43,119 nucleotides of DNA from Candidatus Gygaella obscura (GTDB lineage: Bacteria; Omnitrophota; Gorgyraeia; Gygaellales; Gygaellaceae), in assembly GCA_030765485.1 (NCBI GenBank), contig JAVCCR010000011.1:1-43119 (forward strand), in the 5' to 3' direction. This document shows, one piece after another, positions 1 to 7,383 of this stretch (position 1 is its first letter; the number at the start of each line of letters is the position of its first letter). The translations under genes and the position numbers were made by a program. The notes beneath the pieces are model-generated. The model searched no databases and was not told where the DNA came from. It worked only from the letters and a program-made list of their open reading frames with translations.

Positions 1-1
1 G

Positions 2-1129
2 CAAGAGTTAAGTTGCACGCTGGATAAAATAACCGTTGATTTATATATCGGTAAGGGCAAGGCCCAGGAGCTAAGTAATTTAGCAGCTGAAGAAGGTTTT
101 GATACGGTAATTTTTAATAATGACTTATCCGGCACTCAGCAGAGGAATCTAGAAGAGGTAATTAAGGTAAAGACAATCGATAGGACCCAGCTGATTTTAG
201 ATATTTTTGCATCTCATGCCAAGACGCCTGAAGGTAAAACTCAAGTTGAGCTGGCCCAGCTTGAATATATGCTGCCCAGGCTTTCCGGGAAGGGAGTGAT
301 GCTTTCACGTTTAGGCGGCGGTATTGGCACAAGAGGCCCGGGTGAGACAAAGCTTGAGGTGGATAAACGCCGGGTCAATGATCGGATCATAAAACTAAAA
401 AAAGAATTGAAGCAGTTATCTAAGCACCGGGAGATGAGCCGTAAAAAAAGAGTAGAAGCCGGGCTTCCTTTGGTATCTTTAGTAGGCTATACTTCTGCGG
501 GTAAATCAACTTTGTTAAATTGTCTTACCGATGCGCATCAGGTTGTAAAAAAAGATATGTTTACCACACTGGACCCTTTAGTGCGTAAACTCACGCTGAG
601 CAATAGACAAAAAATTGTACTATCTGATACGGTAGGTTTTTTATACAACCTGCCGCATCATTTGATTGAAGCATTTAAGGCAACGCTGGAGGAACTACGG
701 TTTGCGGATTTGCTTATCCATGTTTTAGATGTAAGCGATGAAAGATTAAATCAGCATGCCCAGGCTGTAGAGGATGTACTAAAAGAACTGGAGTTAGAGG
801 ATAAGCCTATAATTACCGTATTAAATAAAGTAGACCTATTAACGGATAAGACTTGGCTGGGGAGATTAGAGAGAAAGTTTAAGAATTCGGTTGTCATATC
901 AGCTAAAGAGAAAATTAATATTACAAGTTTAACTGATAAGATTATTGAGGTGTTCGGTTCTCTTTTTAATCCGGTTGAATTCTCACTTCCTTTAAATAGG
1001 ATGGATTTAGTGAGCCTTATTTATAAGGAAGGCAATGTCAAGCGTATCGAGTATACCAAAAATAGTATAGAGGTAGAGGCGTTTTTATCAAAAAGCATTA
1101 CGGATAAGATAACCCAGTCTTTAACCTGA
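2..1129 (+). CDS. hflX: GTPase HflX, 5'-truncated by the window edge
   Basis: Ribosome-associated GTPase of the HflX/Obg superfamily, known to bind the 50S subunit and rescue or split stalled ribosomes. The reading frame is open from base 2, and about 375 residues are visible. The N-terminal HflX domain shows IGKGKAQEL, the [11 protein letters not shown] stretch and [20 protein letters not shown], followed by the glycine-rich [15 protein letters not shown] linker. The G domain has G1 [10 protein letters not shown]3 DTVGF, G4 NKVD and a G5-like SAKEK. An internal ATG at 269 is not the true start, because clear family sequence continues upstream of it. No terminator is evident before the next promoter. 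Confidence 0.95.
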   Translation, partial: QELSCTLDKITVDLYIGKGKAQELSNLAAEEGFDTVIFNNDLSGTQQRNLEEVIKVKTIDRTQLILDIFASHAKTPEGKTQVELAQLEYMLPRLSGKGVMLSRLGGGIGTRGPGETKLEVDKRRVNDRIIKLKKELKQLSKHREMSRKKRVEAGLPLVSLVGYTSAGKSTLLNCLTDAHQVVKKDMFTTLDPLVRKLTLSNRQKIVLSDTVGFLYNLPHHLIEAFKATLEELRFADLLIHVLDVSDERLNQHAQAVEDVLKELELEDKPIITVLNKVDLLTDKTWLGRLERKFKNSVVISAKEKINITSLTDKIIEVFGSLFNPVEFSLPLNRMDLVSLIYKEGNVKRIEYTKNSIEVEAFLSKSITDKITQSLT

Positions 1130-1158
1130 AAGCGTTTTAAAAAGAAGTAAATATTAAG

Positions 1159-1187
1159 TTGTTTTAATATTAAATATATATTATAAT
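1159..1187 (+). promoter_or_regulatory. sigma70-type promoter of the exported-protein cluster
   Basis: TTGTTT (1159-1164), a 17-bp spacer and TATAAT (1182-1187). Transcription would start near 1194, giving a leader of about 11 nt before the ATG at 1205 with a short GAGG ribosome site inside it. A perfect inverted repeat AATATTAA/TTAATATT (1150-1157 and 1164-1171) flanks the -35 box. Confidence 0.65.
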
Positions 1188-1204
1188 TTAAGTTACGAGG
1201 TATT

Positions 1205-1885
1205 ATGTCTAAAAAAACAATAATTCTTTTATTATTGGGCTGTATTTTATTATCGGTTAAATTCTGTTTTGCCGATGAGAGAAGAATTGTAACTTATTAT
1301 CCATCGCCTACGGGTAATTACGATAATTTAACAGCAACTACGATTATCGGAGAGAAAAAAAGTGAAACCGATACCCCTAGGGAATGGGCGACAGGTCGTG
1401 AACATACTAATGTTGGTCCATTTGACAGGGTAACCGGAGCTAATGCTGATTATTTAGATGGTAGTTCCATTGAGGAGTATTGTGTTGTGCCTGAAGATGG
1501 CAATGTTAGCTCTTTATGCTATCCTATGCCGATAATAGAATTTGAAGGTGTAGAACTTTTTGGAATTGATTTGGGTGTGGTTTATTTTTCAGTCTGTCCA
1601 TTGCCTTTTTCGTATGTTAAGAATATTGCATATATGACTGAGAATCCGTTTACGATTTCCGGATTGAAGATTTGGGGTGTTTTTTGGTGTTGTAACTATA
1701 GGCCAACTGTTTTACAATGCGGAGCTAATTATATTGAAAAAACGCTTATTTGTCTTGCCTGTGTGCTTACAAGGGATTTGTCTTTTTTAGATTTAGGTTG
1801 TGATAGTTGTGACTATTCCGATACAAGCCTATATCCAGATGGTGTGGGTGGACTAGTAAGTTGTGTGTTTAATTTTCTTAATTAA
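1205..1885 (+). CDS. exported Cys-containing protein with YYPSPxG and LDG motifs, unknown function
   Basis: I do not recognise a function. The 226-residue product has a clear signal peptide (KK, then a Leu/Ile-rich core, cleavage probably after CFA near residue 23). Almost at the mature N-terminus is IVTYYPSPTGNYDNL, and near residues 78-90 is GANADYLDGSSIEEY. The remaining ~135 residues contain about 11 cysteines and hydrophobic stretches but no domain I know. The next two genes encode the same N-terminal architecture, so this is a tandem paralogous family. Export is well supported. The cysteines suggest disulfides or metal binding in the envelope, which is inference. Confidence 0.8.
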   Translation: MSKKTIILLLLGCILLSVKFCFADERRIVTYYPSPTGNYDNLTATTIIGEKKSETDTPREWATGREHTNVGPFDRVTGANADYLDGSSIEEYCVVPEDGNVSSLCYPMPIIEFEGVELFGIDLGVVYFSVCPLPFSYVKNIAYMTENPFTISGLKIWGVFWCCNYRPTVLQCGANYIEKTLICLACVLTRDLSFLDLGCDSCDYSDTSLYPDGVGGLVSCVFNFLN

Positions 1886-1894
1886 AACAGAAAT

Positions 1895-2992
1895 ATGAAA
1901 AGGATTTTTAGAATAATTTTAATTATTGTATTTTTATTCGGTTATCTTTTGCCTGGTTATGTTGCTGGTTATGATATAGAGATAACTAGCTATTATCCTT
2001 CGCCTGATGGGGATTTTAAAATTCTTAAAGCGGAAGAGATTCATGGTGGAGATGACACCTATAAAGACGCATCTGACAAGCTTCAAAATGCCGATTCAGG
2101 TGCAGAGATAGAAGAAAAAGTTTTAGGACTCAATGCCGATTATGTCGATGGATATTCTTCTTCGGATTTTTTAATGAATCCTATTGAGAACCATTTTCTT
2201 GGACTTATTATTAGTTTTGGTGTTAGTAATTTATTGACCGATTTTGTTGTAACGTGTGGAACTCATTCGTGGCTTAAAGGAATGTTGGTGTTTAACACTC
2301 CTCTTCAGATCTCAGTGTGCGATCTCCTTCTTCTTCTTCCAGGAGTTGGAGTTGCTTTAGCCGGTGTTTGTAATTCTTTGGGTTTGAATGTTGTTTCAAT
2401 TGGAATTGGAGGTTTGGCATGGTGTACTGGTTTGGAATCTTTAAATCCGAGTAATCCTTTCTGTGAGCATGACGGATTTTTGTCTGAAACTTATATTGCT
2501 TGCAAGGATAATTATGAGACAGGGTTACCTTTTTGTTGGTGTGATTTCAAAGTGCTTAAGGAGGCTTTTGAAATTTGTGGCTGGGAAGATCCTTGTAGCA
2601 ATTCTTGCGCTTATTGCAATAGTTGTATTAATAATGGTCTCAGTGGTCTTTTTTGTTGCAATTCACTTTTTAAAACCGAATGCGAAAATAAATGTCCTTC
2701 TGCAAAATTAGATTTGGCCTGTCAGTGTAAATATAAGTGTAAAGTTAAAAGTGATTATTGTAATAATCATGATTGGTGTGATAGCCATAAAGGAGTTTGC
2801 TCAAGCGTTGCCCAAGGATTTGGTTGGGATTACTGTGATGATTGCTGCGACAGTGATTGCGAGACGCAGTGTGGTCATTGCTGTAATGACGACTGTGATG
2901 ACGGAGATTGTGAGGATTGTTACAGCGGCGATTGCGATTGTAGTTGTGAAAGCTGTGATCCGGAAGATGAAGAGTGTGTTGAATGCTGCTAG
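1895..2992 (+). CDS. exported protein with YYPSPxG motif and extreme Cys/Asp-rich tail
   Basis: Second paralogue of the cluster, 365 residues. A signal peptide (residues 1 to about 25, ending YVAG) is followed at once by IEITSYYPSPDGDF, then GLNADYVDGYSSSDF near residue 80. Residues ~100-190 are hydrophobic and Gly/Leu-rich, possibly containing membrane-like segments. From about residue 195 to the end cysteine is very dense (about 40 Cys in the protein), rich in CC, CDC and DDC patterns and in Asp, Glu and Asn, and the protein ends in VECC. This resembles metal-binding or heavily disulfide-bonded proteins, but I cannot assign it to a family. The gene begins 9 bp after its upstream paralogue and has no obvious Shine-Dalgarno. 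Confidence 0.8.
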   Translation: MKRIFRIILIIVFLFGYLLPGYVAGYDIEITSYYPSPDGDFKILKAEEIHGGDDTYKDASDKLQNADSGAEIEEKVLGLNADYVDGYSSSDFLMNPIENHFLGLIISFGVSNLLTDFVVTCGTHSWLKGMLVFNTPLQISVCDLLLLLPGVGVALAGVCNSLGLNVVSIGIGGLAWCTGLESLNPSNPFCEHDGFLSETYIACKDNYETGLPFCWCDFKVLKEAFEICGWEDPCSNSCAYCNSCINNGLSGLFCCNSLFKTECENKCPSAKLDLACQCKYKCKVKSDYCNNHDWCDSHKGVCSSVAQGFGWDYCDDCCDSDCETQCGHCCNDDCDDGDCEDCYSGDCDCSCESCDPEDEECVECC

Positions 2993-3015
2993 GCGTTATT
3001 AAACAAAGGCATATT

Positions 3016-3546
3016 ATGAAACGCAAAAACCAAAAGAAACTCATAGAAGCTTTTATGTGTATGATAGTTGGATTTGGTGTTGTTTTGTGTTCTTGCGTTT
3101 TAGCAGTTGATCGAGAGATTAAAATTACCACATATTATCCAACTCCTTATGGTGAGTATCTTCAGATGGATATCCAGACCATTAAAGGAAGAAGCGGCGT
3201 TACAAAAGAAGCATTCCAGCCAGAGTATTTGTGGACTGAAGCAGATTGGCGGGTAGAAGGCCTTAATGTGGATTTTTTGGATGGCTACTCAGCCGAAGAG
3301 ATCTTTTTGGATCCAGTGAAATATTCATCGGGTTGGGAAGATTGTAGGTTTGTTAATAATTTGGTTGACTTGCCTTATAATTGGTTTGATGGCGATATGA
3401 ATGATATAGATATTTCAGATATGGGTTGTTCTGAACCAGATGAATATGTTAACGGTATAAATATATTTAGCGTTGGAATTGATGGTGTGGATATTACTAC
3501 AAGTACAGTTACCTGTTGTAGAATTAAAACAGGTGATTCCGACTAA
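3016..3546 (+). CDS. exported protein with YYPTPxG and LDG motifs, unknown function
   Basis: Third and smallest paralogue, 176 residues. I start it at ATG 3016 because this gives a compact signal peptide (KRKNQKK n-region, hydrophobic core, cleavage near VLA). An in-frame ATG at 2983 would overlap the upstream gene and lengthen the n-region by 11 residues. The mature protein begins with IKITTYYPTPYGEY and has GLNVDFLDGYSAEEIF about 45 residues later. The C-terminal half is acidic, has only four cysteines and ends in a TCC-containing segment. Function unknown; the shared layout with the two preceding genes points to a common targeting or assembly role. Confidence 0.78.
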   Translation: MKRKNQKKLIEAFMCMIVGFGVVLCSCVLAVDREIKITTYYPTPYGEYLQMDIQTIKGRSGVTKEAFQPEYLWTEADWRVEGLNVDFLDGYSAEEIFLDPVKYSSGWEDCRFVNNLVDLPYNWFDGDMNDIDISDMGCSEPDEYVNGINIFSVGIDGVDITTSTVTCCRIKTGDSD

Positions 3547-3577
3547 TCTTTCCCCAGGAAAAAATAATAAACAACCC

Positions 3578-3606
3578 TTGACAACATTATGAGTTTATGT
3601 TATATT
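3578..3606 (+). promoter_or_regulatory. consensus promoter of hspR
   Basis: Perfect TTGACA (3578-3583), 17-bp spacer, TATATT (3601-3606) preceded by an extended -10 TG (3598-3599). The predicted leader is about 35 nt, with GAGG at 3635-3638 placed well for the ATG at 3648. I found no full HspR operator (CTTGAGT-N7-ACTCAAG) here; only the CTTGA of the left arm overlaps the -35. Confidence 0.8.
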
Positions 3607-3647
3607 TTTTATTAGGAAATCTAACAAAAAGTATGAGGTAAGCTTAA

Positions 3648-3923
3648 ATGGTTTTCAAAGGCTTTGAAGATTTCGATATTGAAATAGACCCATGTGAGCC
3701 GATATACATTATGAGTGTGGTTTCGCGTTTGGTTCATATTCCGGAATGGACCATAAGGATATTGGATAAGGAGGGGGTGGTTAGTCCAAAACGGAAAAAA
3801 GGGAAAAAAAGATTATATTGCCAAAAAGACTTAAAAAGGTTAGAATATGTACATTATTTGATGAGTGAAAAAGGAGTAAACATTAAAGGAATAAAACTTA
3901 TTTTGGAAATAGAAGAAAAATAA
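3648..3923 (+). CDS. hspR: HspR-like MerR-family heat-shock repressor
   Basis: Small DNA-binding regulator of 91 residues. The helix-turn-helix and wing (residues ~20-70) read YIMSVVSRLVHIPEWTIRIL, then KEGVVSPKRKKGKKRLY, followed by a short helix ending GVNIKGIKLILEIEE. That ending is characteristic of HspR (GVNLAGIKRILELE in well-known members). HspR represses chaperone operons and in some bacteria uses DnaK as co-repressor. It lacks the long C-terminal ligand domain of other MerR proteins. It has its own strong promoter and sits directly upstream of hrcA-grpE-dnaK-dnaJ, which fits a heat-shock role. HspR is better supported than a generic MerR regulator. Confidence 0.85.
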   Translation: MVFKGFEDFDIEIDPCEPIYIMSVVSRLVHIPEWTIRILDKEGVVSPKRKKGKKRLYCQKDLKRLEYVHYLMSEKGVNIKGIKLILEIEEK

Positions 3924-3941
3924 TTTTTTTTTGCCTAGATG

Positions 3942-3968
3942 TTAGCACTCTTAAGATGTGAGTGCCAA
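3942..3968 (+). promoter_or_regulatory. CIRCE operator (HrcA binding site)
   Basis: TTAGCACTC (3942-3950), a 9-nt spacer, then GAGTGCCAA (3960-3968). This matches the CIRCE consensus TTAGCACTC-N9-GAGTGCTAA with one mismatch. It lies 118 bp upstream of hrcA, whose product is the cognate repressor. It is about 60 bp upstream of the best hrcA promoter, which is farther than usual for a CIRCE. Confidence 0.93.
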
Positions 3969-4030
3969 GATGAAAGAAAAAAAGATGATTAACTTAATAA
4001 AAATAAACTTAAGACAAAATGAAGATTAAT

Positions 4031-4059
4031 TTGAAAAAACTTCGTGAGTATGTTATAAT
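4031..4059 (+). promoter_or_regulatory. promoter of the hrcA-grpE-dnaK operon
   Basis: TTGAAA (4031-4036), 17-bp spacer, TATAAT (4054-4059) with extended -10 TG at 4051-4052. Predicted transcription start is near 4066, with an AAGGA ribosome site ahead of the ATG at 4087. It resembles a vegetative promoter, not an alternative heat-shock sigma site. Confidence 0.8.
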
Positions 4060-4086
4060 TACGCCTTTGGAAAAAGGAATTAAAAA

Positions 4087-4824
4087 ATGGTAAGATCGCT
4101 TGATCATACACAACGCAGGAACGCAGTTTTATCAGCAACGGTACATTCTTATATCAATAATGCCGAGCCGGTTAGCTCTGAAGGTTTAGCAAAGGAATTT
4201 AGCTGCAGTTCTGCAACGATAAGAAGTGTTTTCTCACAACTTGAGGATGAGGGCTATCTTACACATACTCATATTTCTTCAGGAAGGATTCCTACGGACA
4301 GAGGATATCGTTACTACGTTGATTTCTTTACCAAGCAGATTCAGATTTTAGAGGATCAGAAACGAATAGTTCAGGAAGAATATGTTAATTGTTTAAGTCG
4401 TTTGGATGATTTGCTTGATAAGACTACTCATATAGTATCAAGTCTGACTAAGAACGCAGGATTAGTTTCCTGTATTGAGTTTGGCGATAAGCTGTTTTTT
4501 GACGGTACAAGTTATGTTTTAGAGCAGCCTGAATTTAAGGATGTTACTAGGATAAAAAGGCTAGTAAAGTTATTGGAAGAAAAACATAAACTGATAGATA
4601 TTATAAACCGTGATATTGAAAGCAAGATCAACATATATATAGGTAATGAGCTTTGCTGCCCTGAAATAGATGAATGTGCCCTTATTGTGGTAAGCTATAG
4701 TTCAAAGAATATGCCTAAAGGACGTATTGCTGTTTTAGGTCCAAAGAGAATGCATTATCCGCAACTTATATCAGCGGTTAGTTATATCTCAGATGTTTTA
4801 AGTAATTTATTAGATGAGGTGTAA
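4087..4824 (+). CDS. hrcA: heat-inducible transcription repressor HrcA, short form
   Basis: Repressor that binds CIRCE and controls the dnaK operon. The N-terminal winged helix is typical: AVLSATVHSYINNAEPVSSEGLA, then SSATIRSVFSQLEDEGYLTHTH and SSGRIPTDRGYRYYVD. The C-terminal part also matches the family (EQPEFKDVTRIKRLV near residue 148, GPKRMHYPQLISAV near the end). At 245 residues it is about 95 shorter than usual HrcA. The missing part lies between SSLTKNAGLVS and KLFFDGTSYV, where other members carry the inserted central region. The frame is intact, so this is an in-frame deletion or a natural short form. grpE starts 5 bp downstream. Confidence 0.93.
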   Translation: MVRSLDHTQRRNAVLSATVHSYINNAEPVSSEGLAKEFSCSSATIRSVFSQLEDEGYLTHTHISSGRIPTDRGYRYYVDFFTKQIQILEDQKRIVQEEYVNCLSRLDDLLDKTTHIVSSLTKNAGLVSCIEFGDKLFFDGTSYVLEQPEFKDVTRIKRLVKLLEEKHKLIDIINRDIESKINIYIGNELCCPEIDECALIVVSYSSKNMPKGRIAVLGPKRMHYPQLISAVSYISDVLSNLLDEV

Positions 4825-4829
4825 ATAAA

Positions 4830-5414
4830 ATGAGTGATAAAGATAAACAAAAAAAAGAAGATAAAGAAAATAAACAAGAGCCAGTGATTCTTGCAAAGGA
4901 TGAGTTTGATAATCTTCAGGCAATGGCTGCAGTCGGGAGAGAGTATAATGAAAAGCTTTTAAGACTGCATGCTGATTTTGAAAATACCAAGAAGCGTTTT
5001 GAACGCCAGTCTCAGGAGTTCGCACAGTTTGCCAATTGCGGGATAATTTTAGAGCTGCTTAATATATTAGATGATTTAGGGCGAGCAGTTACAGCCGCTG
5101 AGAAGAAACAGGAGGATTTTCCTGCATTCTTAAAAGGAGTGGAGATGATTCTTTCTCACTTGCATGATCTTTTGAAAAAAAACGGATTAAGTGTAGTTGA
5201 GGCAAAAGGAAAAAAATTCGATCCTAATACGCATGAGGCTTTGATGCAGGTAGATTCACCTGAAGAAGACGGTACTGTTTTAGAAGAATTGCAAAAAGGG
5301 TATTTATTGTACGATAAGGTTATAAGAACTTCTAAGGTAAAGGTGGCAAAACAAACTGAAAATAAAAAAGAAGTAATTAACAAAGAAGAAGATAAAGAAT
5401 ACAAGGAGGAATAA
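4830..5414 (+). CDS. grpE: nucleotide exchange factor GrpE
   Basis: Co-chaperone that releases ADP from DnaK. The 194-residue protein has a charged, Lys/Glu-rich N-terminus (to about residue 35), a long coiled coil containing [22 protein letters not shown], and the beta domain with [18 protein letters not shown], the [11 protein letters not shown] signature and [17 protein letters not shown]. The C-terminus is another Lys/Glu-rich tail. It sits between hrcA and dnaK, as in many heat-shock operons. The dnaK ribosome site AAGGAGG lies in its last codons. Confidence 0.96.
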   Translation: MSDKDKQKKEDKENKQEPVILAKDEFDNLQAMAAVGREYNEKLLRLHADFENTKKRFERQSQEFAQFANCGIILELLNILDDLGRAVTAAEKKQEDFPAFLKGVEMILSHLHDLLKKNGLSVVEAKGKKFDPNTHEALMQVDSPEEDGTVLEELQKGYLLYDKVIRTSKVKVAKQTENKKEVINKEEDKEYKEE

Positions 5415-5415
5415 A

Positions 5416-7320
5416 ATGGCTAAAGTAATAGGAATTGATTTAGGTACATCAAATTCGGCAGCAGCAGTAATGGAGGGTTCAAGGCCGGCGATAATCCCTT
5501 CAGCAGAAGGTGCGGGGGTTGCTTCCGGTAAGGCATTCCCATCATTTGTTGCCTTTACCAAAGACGGACAGCGCTTAGTAGGAGAACCGGCAAGACGCCA
5601 GGCTTCTATAAATCCGGATGGCACGATTTATGCTGCTAAAAGGAGGATGGGCGAAGATTATAAGTTTAAGGCACAGGGTAAGGAATTTACCCCGCAGCAG
5701 ATATCGGCTTTTATTCTGCAAAAAATTAAGCAGGATTCAGAAAGCTACTTAGGAGATAAGATAGAAGAAGTTGTAATTACCTGTCCGGCTTATTTCGATG
5801 ATAATCAGCGCCAGGCAACAAAAGATGCTGGTGAGATCGCAGGTCTTAAAATATTAAGGATTGTTAATGAGCCAACTGCAGCCTGTCTTGCCTATGGTTT
5901 AGATAAGGCCAAAGACGAGCAGCATATTATGGTGTTTGACTTCGGAGGCGGTACCTTGGATGTTACGGTTATGGAAATGGCCCAGGGTGTTTTCCAGGTA
6001 AAGTCAACCCATGGTGATACTCATTTAGGCGGAACCGATATGGATAATGTTTTAATTGATCATATTGCAACTGAGTTTAAAAAGCAATCCGGGATCGATT
6101 TAAAAAATGATAATATGGCAATGATGCGTTTAAGGGAAGCTGCAGAAAAAGCTAAGGTTGAGCTTTCATCCAGTCTTACGACGGATATAAATTTACCCTT
6201 TATAACTGCTGATGCTACAGGTCCTAAACATCTTACCATGTCTATAACCCGGGCAAAATTAGAGGATCTGGTGGGTTCGATTGTTAATCGTTGTAAGTCT
6301 CCGATGGAAGAGGCAATCAATGATGCAAAATTATCCAAGGATCAGATCAACAGAGTAATAATGGTTGGTGGTCCGACCAAGATGCCGGTTGTACAGAAGT
6401 TTGTGGAAGATTTTGTCGGCAAAAAGATTGAACGCGGAATTGATCCAATGGAATGCGTGGCTATGGGTGCGGCAGTTCAAGCGGCAATTATTAAAGGAGA
6501 TGTTAAAGATGTGTTGCTTTTAGATGTTACGCCGCTATCTTTGGGTATTGAAACTCTAGGTGGAGTAAATACTAAATTAATCGAGAGAAATACTACTATC
6601 CCTACAAAAAAATCTCAGGTATTTTCTACTGCAGCAGATAATCAGACTGCGGTAACTATACGTGTATTACAAGGTGAGCGTTCTATGGCAAGCGATAACG
6701 TGGAATTGGGTAGGTTTGATCTTGTGGGTATCCCGGCAGCACCAAGAGGCGTTCCTCAGGTTGAAGTTACCTTTGATATCGATGCCAATGGAATTGTGCA
6801 CGTACATGCCAAGGATCTTGGTACGGGGAAAGAACAGTCGATAAAAATCACTGCTCCCAAGAAGTTATCCCAGGAAGAGATCGATAAGATGGTGAAAGAT
6901 GCCGAAAAGTATGCTGCAGATGATACCAAGAAAAAAGAAGAAGTAGAGGTAGAAAATCAGGCAGATACTTTAGTTTACTCTACGGAGAAATCCCTTAAGG
7001 ATTTTGGTGATAAGGTTTCTCAGGAAGAGCGTGGTAATATCGAGGTAAAACTTAATGATTTAAAGGCAGCGATTAAGGATAAGCATATCGACCGGATGAA
7101 AAAAGGTATGGAAGAACTTACCAAAGCATCCCATAAGCTGGCTGAGGAAATCTATAAGCAGTCAGCTGCTAAGCAGCAGTCACAGGCTCAACAACAGCAG
7201 CAACAACAAACAGGTCAAGCTGATGCCGCTAAAGCTGAACCCAATCCAGGCGATTCTTCAGCTAAAGATGATATAATCGATGCTGAATACAAGGCAGAAG
7301 ACGATCAGGAAAAGAAGTAA
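5416..7320 (+). CDS. dnaK: Hsp70 chaperone DnaK
   Basis: ATP-dependent cytoplasmic chaperone, 634 residues, full length. The ATPase domain (1 to ~380) begins [15 protein letters not shown] and includes [12 protein letters not shown] and [11 protein letters not shown]. The [14 protein letters not shown] linker region leads into the substrate-binding domain (~390-505) and the helical lid. The tail has a glutamine-rich run near residues 590-605, then ends [17 protein letters not shown], close to the usual acidic DnaK C-terminus. An excellent AAGGAGG ribosome site precedes the ATG, so strong translation is expected. A 63-bp gap with a strong hairpin separates it from dnaJ. Confidence 0.98.
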   Translation: MAKVIGIDLGTSNSAAAVMEGSRPAIIPSAEGAGVASGKAFPSFVAFTKDGQRLVGEPARRQASINPDGTIYAAKRRMGEDYKFKAQGKEFTPQQISAFILQKIKQDSESYLGDKIEEVVITCPAYFDDNQRQATKDAGEIAGLKILRIVNEPTAACLAYGLDKAKDEQHIMVFDFGGGTLDVTVMEMAQGVFQVKSTHGDTHLGGTDMDNVLIDHIATEFKKQSGIDLKNDNMAMMRLREAAEKAKVELSSSLTTDINLPFITADATGPKHLTMSITRAKLEDLVGSIVNRCKSPMEEAINDAKLSKDQINRVIMVGGPTKMPVVQKFVEDFVGKKIERGIDPMECVAMGAAVQAAIIKGDVKDVLLLDVTPLSLGIETLGGVNTKLIERNTTIPTKKSQVFSTAADNQTAVTIRVLQGERSMASDNVELGRFDLVGIPAAPRGVPQVEVTFDIDANGIVHVHAKDLGTGKEQSIKITAPKKLSQEEIDKMVKDAEKYAADDTKKKEEVEVENQADTLVYSTEKSLKDFGDKVSQEERGNIEVKLNDLKAAIKDKHIDRMKKGMEELTKASHKLAEEIYKQSAAKQQSQAQQQQQQQTGQADAAKAEPNPGDSSAKDDIIDAEYKAEDDQEKK

Positions 7321-7331
7321 GGAATTAAATC

Positions 7332-7373
7332 GGTTGCCGGTATATTTAAAAATTAATAGGTATGCTGGCAACC
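7332..7373 (+). promoter_or_regulatory. RNA hairpin between dnaK and dnaJ
   Basis: GGTTGCCGGTAT (7332-7343) pairs with ATGCTGGCAACC (7362-7373): a 12-bp stem including two G-U pairs, with an 18-nt AU-rich loop. No U-tract follows, so it is not a standard terminator. It could stabilise the dnaK 3' end, mark a processing site or lower dnaJ expression; dnaJ has no visible Shine-Dalgarno just after it. Confidence 0.6.
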
Positions 7374-7383
7374 TTAATTATTA

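Noticed and set aside
2745-3131. 128-codon ORF on the minus strand across the Cys-rich gene
   Set aside because: It is the antisense shadow of the Cys/Asp-codon-rich region; composition is His/Asn/Ser-rich with no motif, and the + strand genes are clearly real.
3546-3563. TTTCC-CCA-GGAAA hairpin after the third exported protein gene
   Set aside because: Five-bp stem followed by A residues, not T; not a convincing terminator on either strand.
3577-3600. Possible HspR operator over the hspR -35
   Set aside because: Only CTTGA matches the left arm; the right arm does not match and has the wrong orientation.
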